A DNA stretch of 64,000 nucleotides from Burkholderiaceae bacterium DAT-1 (GTDB taxonomy: Bacteria; Pseudomonadota; Gammaproteobacteria; Burkholderiales; Chitinimonadaceae), in NCBI GenBank assembly GCA_019084025.1, contig JAHRBI010000004.1:1-64000 (forward strand), written 5' to 3'. The first letter of the stretch is position 1. Each line of letters opens with the position of its first letter. Both the position numbers and the translations under genes were made by a program. This document shows positions 55,155 through 64,000 of this stretch, one piece after another. The notes under the pieces are model-generated. The model had not been told where the DNA came from. It saw only the letters and a list, made by a program, of their open reading frames with translations, and ran no database searches.

Positions 55155-56819
55155 TCAATGATTGCGTACCGCGATGCGGCGTTCATCTTCGTAAATCGGC
55201 GACAGCGTCAAGCCATCCTTGCGCAGCACTACGGCATCGTCGCGCGACATGATGGCAATCGCAGGTTCGGCTGCTTGCCAGCGTGTCTTGAATGCATCCA
55301 TCGTTAATGCGGCTTTGTCGGATTCCTGCTTCATGCCGAATTCAAATTCGTCAGCAAAGTCGACAAAGCGCATCGTCCGTTTCAGATAGAACGGGACGGT
55401 CTGATCGTAGTATCGAACGGCAAAAACAGGCAGGGTTCCGGCAGGATCAGTTTGCGCAATGGCCGCAGACATCTGCTTGCCGGATTGTAAACGGTTGAAG
55501 GCATTGTGCCCAAGCATGGCGAGCTGGCCGCCCAGCAGCATGGCCAGTGACATCACAATCACGGCGTGATCCGCCAGATGTCGATGTGCAAGCCAGACTG
55601 ATAGTGCCCCGAGTACAACCAGACACCCACCAGCAATCAACACCCATTGACTAAACGCAAGGTAGACGGCTTGAGGCGTCGACTCGTCTCCTTTGCCAGG
55701 CAGGACGAACATCGACACACAAATAAGCGTGGCACCGAATAGAATGGGCGTTAATGCATGCCAGCGAAGTCCGTGTGCACGGGACTGAGTAATGGCTTGT
55801 GCTGCAAGCATCGCCAGTGCCGGGAAAATCGGCAAAATATAGGAAGGTAGTTTCGAGCCGGATTTACTGAAGAAGGCGAAGATGAAGACCGCCCAGATCA
55901 GTAGCATGCGCTCGGCAGAGAAGCCGCCAAAGTTTGATTTCATGCCGCGCCACAGGGCTTGAGGCAGCAGGCTGATCCACGGCATGAATCCGACAAACAG
56001 AATCGGGAAGAAGTACCACCAGGCGCCTTCGCGACGATGTTCGGTTGTCGCCCAGCGCTCGAAGTGTTCATGAATGAAGAAGAAGTGTGCAAATTCCGGG
56101 TTCGCGCGTGACACCAGAATGAACCATGGGGCGGCAACCAGCGCCAATACCGCTAATCCTCTCAGTAATTCGAGCCGCGTCCACAGGCGCCAGTCGCGTT
56201 GGATCAGCGTATACAGCACCAGCACAGCACCAGGCAGCACAATGCCGATCAACCCCTTGGACAGCATGGCCAGACCCATTGCTGCCCATGAGAGCAGCAT
56301 CCAGCCTCGGCGTTGACTGTCTGGTGTGGTATCGGCTTGCGATAACAGCATGCCGCACAGACACACCGTCATCCAGCATGAAACACCCATGTCCAATGTA
56401 TTGAAGTGGCCATTGCCAATCCACCAGAAGCTTCCGGCCAGTATGGCGCCTGCTAGCCAGCCACTGCGTTCCCCCCACAGGCGTGCGGCGGTGAAGGCTG
56501 TCATGATCAGGCCGATGAAGCCACAGAGTGCAGGCCAGAAACGGGCTGTCCACTCGTGTTCGCCGAACGCGTTGAAGGCGATGGCGGTCGCCCAGTATTG
56601 CAGGGCTGGCTTTTCGAAATACTTGATCGCGTTCAGTCGCGGCGTCGTGAAGTCGCCGGATACCGCCATTTCGCGGGCGATTTCGGCGTAGCGGCCTTCA
56701 TCCGGGTGGATCAGCGCGCGATATTGCAGGGTGCCAAACCACAGCAACAGCAATGCCAGAGGCAATAGCCAGCGAATGGGGTGGGCGATCTGGAAGCGAT
56801 TGGCGTTTGCATGTTTCAT
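55155..56819 (-). CDS. arnT: Lipid A L-Ara4N transferase ArnT (GT83)
   Basis: 554 residues, about 12 membrane helices with a C-terminal periplasmic domain. First periplasmic loop holds the GT-C acidic motif HPDEGRYAEIAREM, followed by KYFEKPALQYW; SKGLIGIVLPG is the conserved later segment. Transfers L-Ara4N from undecaprenyl phosphate to lipid A phosphate, giving polymyxin resistance. Here it leads the operon instead of ending it, 67 bp after smr, with a CACTTT/AAAGTG hairpin in that gap. Confidence 0.93.
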   Translation of the reverse strand: MKHANANRFQIAHPIRWLLPLALLLLWFGTLQYRALIHPDEGRYAEIAREMAVSGDFTTPRLNAIKYFEKPALQYWATAIAFNAFGEHEWTARFWPALCGFIGLIMTAFTAARLWGERSGWLAGAILAGSFWWIGNGHFNTLDMGVSCWMTVCLCGMLLSQADTTPDSQRRGWMLLSWAAMGLAMLSKGLIGIVLPGAVLVLYTLIQRDWRLWTRLELLRGLAVLALVAAPWFILVSRANPEFAHFFFIHEHFERWATTEHRREGAWWYFFPILFVGFMPWISLLPQALWRGMKSNFGGFSAERMLLIWAVFIFAFFSKSGSKLPSYILPIFPALAMLAAQAITQSRAHGLRWHALTPILFGATLICVSMFVLPGKGDESTPQAVYLAFSQWVLIAGGCLVVLGALSVWLAHRHLADHAVIVMSLAMLLGGQLAMLGHNAFNRLQSGKQMSAAIAQTDPAGTLPVFAVRYYDQTVPFYLKRTMRFVDFADEFEFGMKQESDKAALTMDAFKTRWQAAEPAIAIMSRDDAVVLRKDGLTLSPIYEDERRIAVRNH

Positions 56820-56886
56820 GGGGGCGGCACTTTAGCGGAAAGTGACCCGCCTTGCGAGTCTCGCGCACGGGATCGCACAGGATGGG

Positions 56887-57504
56887 TCAGTCATTCGATT
56901 TTCCGGATCGTAGCAGGATTAAGACTGCGCCGCTGCCACCCGAGTGATGCGGGGCTTCGCAAAATGCCAAAACTTCGGGCTTTTGCATCAGCCAGTTGTG
57001 GAGTTTGAGCTTGAGTACGGGTTGACCGGATGACGATCCGAATCCTTTGCCGTGAACAATACGGACGCATTTGATACGGCGTGCACTCATGTCCTGAATG
57101 AAGGCGACAACCGCGCTACGAGCGGCATCTGTATTCAATCCATGCAGATCCAGATTGGCGCCGGGTATCCACTGACCTTTGCGCAGTTTCTTGAGCGTAT
57201 CCAGACGCTGCCCCGGACGTGCGAACATCATGTCGGGAGCGTCTTCGGGGCTGGCCCAAGGCCACATATCACTGACGTCATCCCCATGCAGCATCTCCTC
57301 CATGATGCTGTGACGCCGGCGGGTATCTGGCGGCAGGGGAGGATGCGCAACGCGCGGCGCGTGCTTAAGCGGTTTAACGTCCTGCGTGGCCTTTTTCCAT
57401 GCGGACTGATCGCACACGACTGGCGTCGGCTTGATGATGTCGGCCGCGCGTACTTTTAAAGTCGCTTTCAATGCCTGCAGGGATTGTTTATGTGTGTCTT
57501 TCAC
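56887..57504 (-). CDS. Smr domain endonuclease-like protein
   Basis: 205 residues. Basic N-terminal region, Pro-rich linker, then Smr domain (~118-200): LDLHGLNTDAARSAV, VRIVHGKGFGSSSGQPVLK and HHSGGSGAVLILL, including the LDLHG and HGKG motifs. Stand-alone Smr proteins (SmrA/SmrB type) nick DNA or cut mRNA at collided ribosomes; which applies here cannot be told. Same strand as arn and upstream of arnT. Confidence 0.92.
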   Translation of the reverse strand: MKDTHKQSLQALKATLKVRAADIIKPTPVVCDQSAWKKATQDVKPLKHAPRVAHPPLPPDTRRRHSIMEEMLHGDDVSDMWPWASPEDAPDMMFARPGQRLDTLKKLRKGQWIPGANLDLHGLNTDAARSAVVAFIQDMSARRIKCVRIVHGKGFGSSSGQPVLKLKLHNWLMQKPEVLAFCEAPHHSGGSGAVLILLRSGKSND

Positions 57505-57625
57505 GCGATTGCCGGGGGGAGGTTGGGTTGATTCGTCAGTTTTTGGTGTTTAGCAATTTCAAATGTAAATAAATTTTGTCAAAATCCGCATTTTTGTGTC
57601 TGATTTTTTCAGGTTCGAGTGATCC

Positions 57626-59287
57626 ATGTATTTTAACCGACCCAGCGAACTTTCCCGCCTGTCACCGTGGTTTTATCTGCTGGTGTTTCTGCTGTTTGCA
57701 GTGCCGGGCATGATCGGACGCGAGCCTTGGAAGCCGGATGAGGCCTACACCCTTGGTTTGGTCAAACACATGGTCGATACCGGCGACTGGGTGGTGCCGA
57801 CCCTCGCGGGCGAACCTTTTATGGAGAAACCGCCGATTTTCTTCATGCTGGCGGCGGCTTTTGCCAAGTGCTTAGGTTCCAGCGCGCTGTCGCTCGTTGA
57901 CGCTGCCAGATTCGCTAGTCTCGTCTCGCTGGCGCTCGCCGCATGGGGATGCGCGCGCGTAGCGCGGCAAGTGGGGGCCAGTAGCGAGATTGCCGTGATC
58001 GGCATGTTGCTGGCGGGCGGCTTGATCATTAATGCGCATTTACTCATTACCGACCTCGCCTTGCTGGCGGGGACGAGTCTGGCATTGGCCGGCCTGACTG
58101 ATCGCCAGTTTCGTAAGCGAAGCGCGGCCTTGCTGGGCGTAGGCGCGGGTATTGCGTTCCTGTCGAAAGGCTTGCTAGGCCCCGGTGTGCTGGCCATCAC
58201 CGTACTGTGTCTGATCGCGCTTGATCCTGACTGGCGCAGTCGCAGGGCGGTCAATTATCTGATGCTGGCGGCCTTGTTTGGCGCGCCGCTGTTCATCATC
58301 TGGCCCTGTGCACTCTGGCTGCGTTCGCCTGAGTTGTTTCATCAATGGTTCTGGGTAAATAATTTTGGCCGCTTTACCGGGGCGCAGCACCTTGGCCCCA
58401 AGCCCGAGAAGGGCGGGTATTGGGCGATTCTTGCCTGGGCGGCTTTGCCCGCGTGGCCGTTAGCCTTGATTGCAGCCATACGCGGCCGAATCTGGGCGAA
58501 TGCAGAAGTGCGTCCAGTCTGGCTGTATCTGATCGTGACATTTGCGGTGCTGTCCGTCGCGGCGGATGGCCGGATGCTGTACGCCACTCCGATGTTCCTG
58601 CCGATTGCTGTGCTGGCGGGATTGAATCCCGTGACGCCAGGAAAGCGAACGGGTGCGTGGGTGATGCTGGCGGTGCTTCTGCTGCTGAATGGGCTGCTCT
58701 GGTATTCCGTCTTGCACCTGCATGGTGCAATTGCCACTGAAGTGAAAGGGCCGTTTGAACGCATGGTCGTGACGATGCGCCCTGCTGATCATCCAGTTTG
58801 GCAGACTTGGCGAGCTGTCAGTGCGGGTGTGGTGAGCATCGGCTTGATTGTCTGGTTCGCGCGCGATCGCTCACTCGGACGATTGGCATTCATGCGTGCC
58901 TGGCTGGCAGGTATGGTGGGCATCTGGATGAGTTTCGCGATGCTTTTATTGCCATGGCTGGCTGTCGGCAATGACTACAAGGGCATGATGCTGGACGTGG
59001 GGCGGGTACTTCGTGAGGCGCACGCCACCTGTCTGGCATCCGAGCGCATTGGCGAACCGCAGCGCGCATTGCTCGATTACTACATTGGCGTGTTGCCTCA
59101 GCGTCTTGAAGTGGGACGAGGTCAGTCATGCGACTGGCGGATCATTCAGTACGAAACGCCTGATCGGGGCAAGGATGTATTACCCGGATTTGATCGCATC
59201 TGGACGGGAAGCCGCGTGGGTGATCAGAAGGAATGGTTTGTGCTGTGGCGCAGGCAGGCTTTAAACGCTCCGGTAAGCCCGAAATAA
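57626..59287 (+). CDS. ArnT-like GT-C glycosyltransferase
   Basis: 553 residues, about 12 membrane helices. N-terminal loop REPWKPDEAYTLGLVKHMVDTGDW carries the GT-C Asp-Glu motif, then EPFMEKPPIFFMLA and FLSKGLLGPGV, matching the ArnT/PMT layout and length (554 for arnT nearby). The sequence is clearly diverged from arnT at 55155-56819. Probably moves a sugar from a lipid carrier to an envelope acceptor. Divergent from smr across a ~120-bp AT-rich gap; terminator after it. Confidence 0.88.
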   Translation: MYFNRPSELSRLSPWFYLLVFLLFAVPGMIGREPWKPDEAYTLGLVKHMVDTGDWVVPTLAGEPFMEKPPIFFMLAAAFAKCLGSSALSLVDAARFASLVSLALAAWGCARVARQVGASSEIAVIGMLLAGGLIINAHLLITDLALLAGTSLALAGLTDRQFRKRSAALLGVGAGIAFLSKGLLGPGVLAITVLCLIALDPDWRSRRAVNYLMLAALFGAPLFIIWPCALWLRSPELFHQWFWVNNFGRFTGAQHLGPKPEKGGYWAILAWAALPAWPLALIAAIRGRIWANAEVRPVWLYLIVTFAVLSVAADGRMLYATPMFLPIAVLAGLNPVTPGKRTGAWVMLAVLLLLNGLLWYSVLHLHGAIATEVKGPFERMVVTMRPADHPVWQTWRAVSAGVVSIGLIVWFARDRSLGRLAFMRAWLAGMVGIWMSFAMLLLPWLAVGNDYKGMMLDVGRVLREAHATCLASERIGEPQRALLDYYIGVLPQRLEVGRGQSCDWRIIQYETPDRGKDVLPGFDRIWTGSRVGDQKEWFVLWRRQALNAPVSPK

Positions 59288-59303
59288 CAATATTGACTAT
59301 GAA

Positions 59304-59334
59304 AAAACGCCTGCATGGAATGTGCAGGCGTTTT
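59304..59334. terminator. Bidirectional terminator between the GT-C gene and trxB
   Basis: AAAACGCCTGCA (59304-59315), 7-base loop, TGCAGGCGTTTT (59323-59334): 12-bp stem with A- and T-runs for both convergent genes. Confidence 0.92.
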
Positions 59335-59358
59335 GCGTTGTGCGGATGCTGAAGGATA

Positions 59359-60476
<1,118 letters not shown>

Positions 60477-60506
60477 TTGAGGATTTTGCGAAAGTATGTG
60501 TATAAT
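60477..60506 (+). promoter_or_regulatory. Sigma-70 promoter of rpsB-tsf
   Basis: TTGAGG (60477-60482), 18 bases, TATAAT (60501-60506). Perfect -10, moderate -35. Transcription would start near 60513, giving a leader of ~115 bases. Confidence 0.75.
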
Positions 60507-60512
60507 GCCGGG

Positions 60513-60627
60513 CTAATTCGACCATGGTGGTCGGATAATTTGCTGTCTGCGAATGCCAGGGTGCACCGGGTTACGATTCGGGGTGTTGGTCGCAGACAGA
60601 TATAACCCTTGCATTTGGAGCACATTC
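60513..60627 (+). ncRNA. Structured 5' leader of rpsB (candidate S2 autoregulatory element)
   Basis: CTGTCTGCGA (60543-60552) pairs perfectly with TCGCAGACAG (60590-60599), enclosing a G-rich 37-base internal region. A smaller CGACCA/TGGTCG dyad precedes it at ~60518-60533. rpsB leaders in proteobacteria are bound by S2 to repress the operon, and a long stem in this position fits; whether it is that exact motif is inferred. Confidence 0.6.
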
Positions 60628-61347
60628 ATGTCCGTTAGCATGCGCGATATGCTGGAGGCCGGCGTTCACTTCGGTCACCAAACCCGTTTCTGGAACCCGA
60701 AGATGGCTCAGTACATCTTTGGTCATCGCAACAAGATTCACATTCTGAACCTCGAAAAGACTCTGCCGATGTTCGAGTCCGCGACCACCTTCGTGCGTCG
60801 TCTGGCTGCAAACAAGGGCACCGTTCTGTTCGTGGGTACTAAGCGTCAGGCTCGTGACATCGTCCGTGAAGAAGCCATCCGCGCTGCCGCACCGTTCGTT
60901 GATCACCGCTGGCTGGGTGGCATGCTGACCAACTACAAGACGGTCAAGCAATCCATCAAGCGCCTGAACGACCTGCAAGTTCAATTGGCAGATGCAAACA
61001 ACGGTCTGAACAAGAAGGAACTGCTGACCCTGAGCCGCGAAGTCGAGAAGCTGGAAACCTCGCTGGGCGGTATCAAGGATATGGGCGGTCTGCCGGACGC
61101 TATTTTCGTGGTTGACACCGGCTACCAGAAGGGTGCCGTGGTTGAAGCCCAGAAGCTGGGCATCCCGGTCATCGGCGTGGTGGATACCAACAATTCGCCA
61201 GAAGGCATCGATTACGTCATTCCGGGTAACGATGACTCCGCACGTGCGATCCGCCTGTACGCTCGTGGTATCGCTGATGCGATCCTCGAAGGCCGTGCCC
61301 AGGCAATCCAGGAAATCGTGGCTGCTGTCAGCGGCGAAGCTGCTTAA
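60628..61347 (+). CDS. rpsB: 30S ribosomal protein S2
   Basis: 239 residues from ATG 60628, with GGAG 7 bases upstream. Begins [26 protein letters not shown] and contains [17 protein letters not shown] and [21 protein letters not shown], all typical of S2. The 25-codon extension upstream lies in the structured leader and is rejected. Heads rpsB-tsf-pyrH-frr-uppS. Confidence 0.98.
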   Translation: MSVSMRDMLEAGVHFGHQTRFWNPKMAQYIFGHRNKIHILNLEKTLPMFESATTFVRRLAANKGTVLFVGTKRQARDIVREEAIRAAAPFVDHRWLGGMLTNYKTVKQSIKRLNDLQVQLADANNGLNKKELLTLSREVEKLETSLGGIKDMGGLPDAIFVVDTGYQKGAVVEAQKLGIPVIGVVDTNNSPEGIDYVIPGNDDSARAIRLYARGIADAILEGRAQAIQEIVAAVSGEAA

Positions 61348-61356
61348 TTTAGCGCA

Positions 61357-61411
61357 GTTTCATCGCGTTGAAACACGATTCCGCGACAAAGGGGCGTTTC
61401 GCCCCTTTTTT
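61357..61411 (+). terminator. Two hairpins with attenuator between rpsB and tsf
   Basis: GTTTCA/TGAAAC (61357-61362 with 61369-61374), then AAAGGGGCG (61388-61396), loop TTT, CGCCCC and a T-run to 61411. The second is a full rho-independent terminator inside the operon, probably partial, lowering tsf relative to rpsB. Confidence 0.85.
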
Positions 61412-61444
61412 GCAACTTGATTGATCAGATTCAGGAGTACGAAC

Positions 61445-62317
61445 ATGGCGGAAATCACCGCAAAGATGGTTGCCGAGCTGCGCGAATTGACCGGCCTCGG
61501 TATGATGGATTGCAAGAAGGCACTGGTTGAAGCCAATGGCGATCTGAAGGCCGCTGAAGAAGCGCTGCGCATCAAGAGCGGCAACAAGGCCAGCAAGCTT
61601 GCAGGCCGTACCGCTGCTGAGGGTACCGTTGCTGTTTTCGTTGATGGCAAGGTTGGCGCACTGGCTGAAGTAAACTGCGAAACTGACTTCGTGGGCAAGG
61701 ATGAAGGCTTCTTGGCTTTCGCCAAGCTGGCTGTTGAAGCCATCGTCAAGGGTAATGTTGATTCCGTGGAAGCCCTGGCAGATGCCAAGACTTCGACTGG
61801 TGAAACCGTTGAAGAAGCTCGCAAGGCCATTATCGCCAAGCTGGGTGAAAACATCGGCGTGCGTCGCTTCCAGCGTTTCAGCACCGAAGGTCATCTGGCA
61901 ACCTACCTGCACGGCTCCAAGATTGGTGTTGTGGTTGACATCACCGGTGGCGACGAGCAACTGGGTAAGGACATCGCCATGCACATCGCTGCACTGAAGC
62001 CGAAGGCTCTGGATGCAAGCGGCGTGGACGCAGAGTCCATTGCGACCGAACGCCGTGTGGCAATCGAGCGCGCCAAGGAAGCCGGCAAGCCAGAAGCCAT
62101 GCTGGAAAAGATTGCCGAAGGTACCGTTGCCAAGTTCCTGAAGGACGTGACGCTGCTGGGTCAGCCGTTCGTCAAGGACGACAAGGTCACCATTGAGCAA
62201 CTGCTGAAGAACAACAACGCCAAGGTGAACGGTTTCACCATGTTTGTTGTGGGCGAAGGCATTGAGAAGAAGGTTGTCGACTTCGCTGCTGAAGTCGCTG
62301 CTGCTGCCAAGGTCTAA
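61445..62317 (+). CDS. tsf: Elongation factor Ts
   Basis: 290 residues from ATG 61445, with GGAG 7 bases upstream. UBA-like N-terminus [27 protein letters not shown], the TDFV loop ([13 protein letters not shown]), and the coiled-coil region. Exchanges GDP for GTP on EF-Tu. Translation-level abundance may be set by the attenuator between rpsB and tsf. Confidence 0.98.
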   Translation: MAEITAKMVAELRELTGLGMMDCKKALVEANGDLKAAEEALRIKSGNKASKLAGRTAAEGTVAVFVDGKVGALAEVNCETDFVGKDEGFLAFAKLAVEAIVKGNVDSVEALADAKTSTGETVEEARKAIIAKLGENIGVRRFQRFSTEGHLATYLHGSKIGVVVDITGGDEQLGKDIAMHIAALKPKALDASGVDAESIATERRVAIERAKEAGKPEAMLEKIAEGTVAKFLKDVTLLGQPFVKDDKVTIEQLLKNNNAKVNGFTMFVVGEGIEKKVVDFAAEVAAAAKV

Positions 62318-62336
62318 TCCGACCTGCTGGCCTATA

Positions 62337-62362
62337 CAACCGCCCGCCAGTTCGGGCGGTTG
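62337..62362 (+). other. Hairpin after tsf
   Basis: CAACCGCCCG (62337-62346), 6-base loop, CGGGCGGTTG (62353-62362), no T-run. A second dyad TCATCAGC/GCTGATGA lies at 62406-62428. Together they may attenuate or process the transcript before pyrH. Confidence 0.6.
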
Positions 62363-62470
62363 TATCGCATCTGGACTACGTGTTCATGGTGCATACTGAT
62401 TCAAATCATCAGCCGCAGATGCTGATGAGCAAAAATAGCCTACCCATCTCCTTCATATGAAAGGTCTCCC

Positions 62471-63190
62471 ATGTCCGCTACTCCCGTATACAAGCGCATT
62501 CTGCTCAAACTGTCTGGCGAAGCCCTGATGGGCGATGACAGCTACGGTATCAATCGTGCAACGGTTGAGCGCATCGTGAGCGAAGTGAAGGAAGTGGCTG
62601 GTCTGGGTGTGCAGGTGGCCGTTGTCATTGGCGGCGGTAATATCTTCCGTGGCGTAGCACCTGCAGCTGCGGGGATGGATCGCGCGACTGCCGACTATAT
62701 GGGCATGCTGGCTACCGTGATGAATGCGATGGCCATTCAGGATGCTATGCGCCAGCAAGGTCTGGTGAGTCGTGTGCAATCCGCGCTGACCATCCAGCAG
62801 GTGGCAGAGCCCTACATTCGCCCGAAAGCCATTCAGTATCTGGAAGAAGGCAAGGTGGTGATCTTTGGTGCAGGTACAGGTAATCCTTTCTTCACTACGG
62901 ATACCGCAGCAGCCTTGCGCGGCATGGAAATGAATGCTGATGTGGTCTTGAAAGCGACAAAGGTGGATGGCGTATACACCGATGATCCGAAGAAGAATCC
63001 GGATGCAGTCCGTTATTCTTCGCTGACATTTGATGAGGCCATCCAGAAAAACCTCAAGGTGATGGATGCAACAGCACTGGCTTTGTGCCGCGACCAGAAC
63101 ATGAATATCCGTGTGTTCAGCATCTTCAAGCAGGGTGCACTCAAGCGCGTTGTACTGGGTGAAGATGAAGGCACACTGGTGCATTGCTGA
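62471..63190 (+). CDS. pyrH: Uridylate kinase
   Basis: 239 residues, amino-acid-kinase fold. [13 protein letters not shown] at the N-terminus, [30 protein letters not shown] and [11 protein letters not shown]. Phosphorylates UMP to UDP. AAAGG precedes the ATG. Between tsf and frr as in most bacteria. Confidence 0.98.
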   Translation: MSATPVYKRILLKLSGEALMGDDSYGINRATVERIVSEVKEVAGLGVQVAVVIGGGNIFRGVAPAAAGMDRATADYMGMLATVMNAMAIQDAMRQQGLVSRVQSALTIQQVAEPYIRPKAIQYLEEGKVVIFGAGTGNPFFTTDTAAALRGMEMNADVVLKATKVDGVYTDDPKKNPDAVRYSSLTFDEAIQKNLKVMDATALALCRDQNMNIRVFSIFKQGALKRVVLGEDEGTLVHC

Positions 63191-63195
63191 TGTAC

Positions 63196-63219
63196 AGGGT
63201 AAGCTTCACCGCTTGCCCT
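63196..63219 (+). other. Hairpin between pyrH and frr
   Basis: AGGGTAAGC (63196-63204), loop TTCACC, GCTTGCCCT (63211-63219) followed by TTG. Nine-bp stem, weak T-tail: a possible partial terminator. TAGAAT at 63230-63235 could be a -10 for a secondary frr promoter, but no -35 at correct spacing is clear. Confidence 0.5.
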
Positions 63220-63267
63220 TTGTAGTTATGTAGAATTTGAACGGTTAAGACATACAGGAGCGCGTCA

Positions 63268-63825
63268 ATGATCGCCGACGTGAAACAAACCGCCGACCAG
63301 AAAATGCAGAAGTCGGTTGAGAATCTGAAGAACAATTTGCAGAAAGTCCGCACCGGCCGTGCACATACCGGCCTGCTGGATCACATCCACGTGGATTACT
63401 ACGGTGCGCCAACTCCGATCAATCAGCTCGCAAATATGAATCTGATTGATGCGCGCACGATCGGGGTGTCCCCGTATGAGAAGAAAATGTCAGGTGCTAT
63501 CGAAAAGGCCATTCGTGACTCCGATCTGGGTCTCAATCCGGCCACGATGGGTGATCTGATCCGCGTGCCAATGCCAGCGCTGACCGAAGAGCGCCGTCGC
63601 GACCTGATCAAGGTTGTGCGCGGTGAAGCAGAAGACTCCCGTGTTGCAGTCCGCAATGTGCGTCGCGATGCCAATAACGATCTGAAGTCGCTGCTCAAGG
63701 ATAAGGATATTTCCGAAGACGAAGAGCGTCGCGCACAGGACGATGTTCAGAAGCTGACCGACAAGTACATTGCCGAAATCGACAAGGTACTGGCCGCCAA
63801 AGAGCAAGAACTCCTGACAGTCTGA
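63268..63825 (+). CDS. frr: Ribosome recycling factor
   Basis: 185 residues, standard length. Contains [32 protein letters not shown] and the C-terminal helices [40 protein letters not shown]. Splits post-termination ribosomes with EF-G. GGAG lies 8 bases upstream. uppS starts 9 bp after its stop. Confidence 0.98.
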   Translation: MIADVKQTADQKMQKSVENLKNNLQKVRTGRAHTGLLDHIHVDYYGAPTPINQLANMNLIDARTIGVSPYEKKMSGAIEKAIRDSDLGLNPATMGDLIRVPMPALTEERRRDLIKVVRGEAEDSRVAVRNVRRDANNDLKSLLKDKDISEDEERRAQDDVQKLTDKYIAEIDKVLAAKEQELLTV

Positions 63826-63834
63826 GGTCGTTTC

Positions 63835-64000
63835 GTGGTTTCCTTTGCCAGTTCGACCCGGGACATTCCGGATGTGAGTCAGGTGCCAGCGCACATTGCC
63901 ATCGTCATGGATGGCAATGGCCGCTGGGCGCGCAAACGCATGCTGCCACGAGTAGCGGGCCACAAACGCGGACTGGAAACTGTCCGCGAAATGGTCAAAG
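63835..64000 (+). CDS. uppS: Undecaprenyl diphosphate synthase, 5' part (runs off window)
   Basis: 55 codons from GTG 63835, which has TGAGGT upstream. The diagnostic segment [27 protein letters not shown] holds the catalytic Asp (MDGN) and the pyrophosphate-binding Arg residues. Builds the C55 carrier for peptidoglycan and, here, for ArnC/ArnT. The first ~20 residues are variable, so a downstream start (GTG at 63874) is possible. The rest lies beyond 64000. Confidence 0.93.
   Translation, partial: MVSFASSTRDIPDVSQVPAHIAIVMDGNGRWARKRMLPRVAGHKRGLETVREMVK

Overview
The window reads as the chromosome of a motile, Gram-negative betaproteobacterium, probably of the Neisseriales/Burkholderiales type. 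Grounds: the 5S rRNA tail, DUF3460 and DUF2189 proteins, the yciB-yciI-bolA-ppiC block, lolA-rarA-serS, a split ArnA, class I PhaC with thiolase, an LPS heptose epimerase, and rpsB-tsf-pyrH-frr-uppS. Genes are tightly packed with many ATGA or 1-8 bp overlaps. I see no insertion sequence, prophage, CRISPR array or tRNA. Species was not determined.

Layout. 1-145: end of an rRNA operon (5S) and its terminator. 204-1538: two tandem paralogues of unknown function, each built from two copies of the same ~75-80 residue module. 1633-4673: ABC-F ATPase YheS and a coupled MFS exporter. 5023-11125: flagellar operon fliKLMNOPQR (hook-length control, C-ring, export gate) behind a good sigma-54 promoter. 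11122-18766: a signalling block on the opposite strand, with a NarX/NarL-like two-component pair, a hybrid kinase with HPt, and a REC-PAS-GGDEF-EAL protein. A NarL-type inverted repeat lies between its two halves.

18938-22609: PII protein, parvulin, BolA, YciI, YciB and an unpaired VWA (CoxE-type) protein. 22716-26391: a palindromic operator followed by aldehyde dehydrogenase, a Tat-signal small subunit and a GMC oxidoreductase, apparently an alcohol/aldehyde oxidation operon. 26474-26576: SRP 4.5S RNA. 26637-31712: asparaginase, D-2-hydroxyacid dehydrogenase, a DUF2189 membrane protein, FKBP and a chemoreceptor. 31871-35561: truncated haemoglobin, an exonuclease-GIY-YIG fusion, a mutarotase and a lysophospholipase-like hydrolase. 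35687-40850: small secreted protein, unknown protein, Hsp15, an atypical SDR, MsrB, HldD, ComEA and PbpG.

41233-44299: polyhydroxyalkanoate synthase and thiolase, with no phaB. 44403-48001: DUF3460 and lolA-rarA-serS. 48135-50922: orphan LuxR-type regulator, EamA transporter and an LTxxQ (Spy/CpxP-like) periplasmic protein. 51002-57504: smr followed by arnT-arnB-arnC-arnA(formyltransferase)-arnA(decarboxylase) for aminoarabinose modification of lipid A, without arnD, arnE or arnF nearby. 57626-59287: a second ArnT-like glycosyltransferase, divergent. 59359-60309: trxB. 60477 to the end: the translation/cell-envelope operon rpsB-tsf-pyrH-frr-uppS, with an S2-type leader and intergenic hairpins; uppS runs off the window.

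Starts were chosen by Shine-Dalgarno position and homology, and several differ from the longest open frame. Functions rest on motif recognition by eye; no database search was run.
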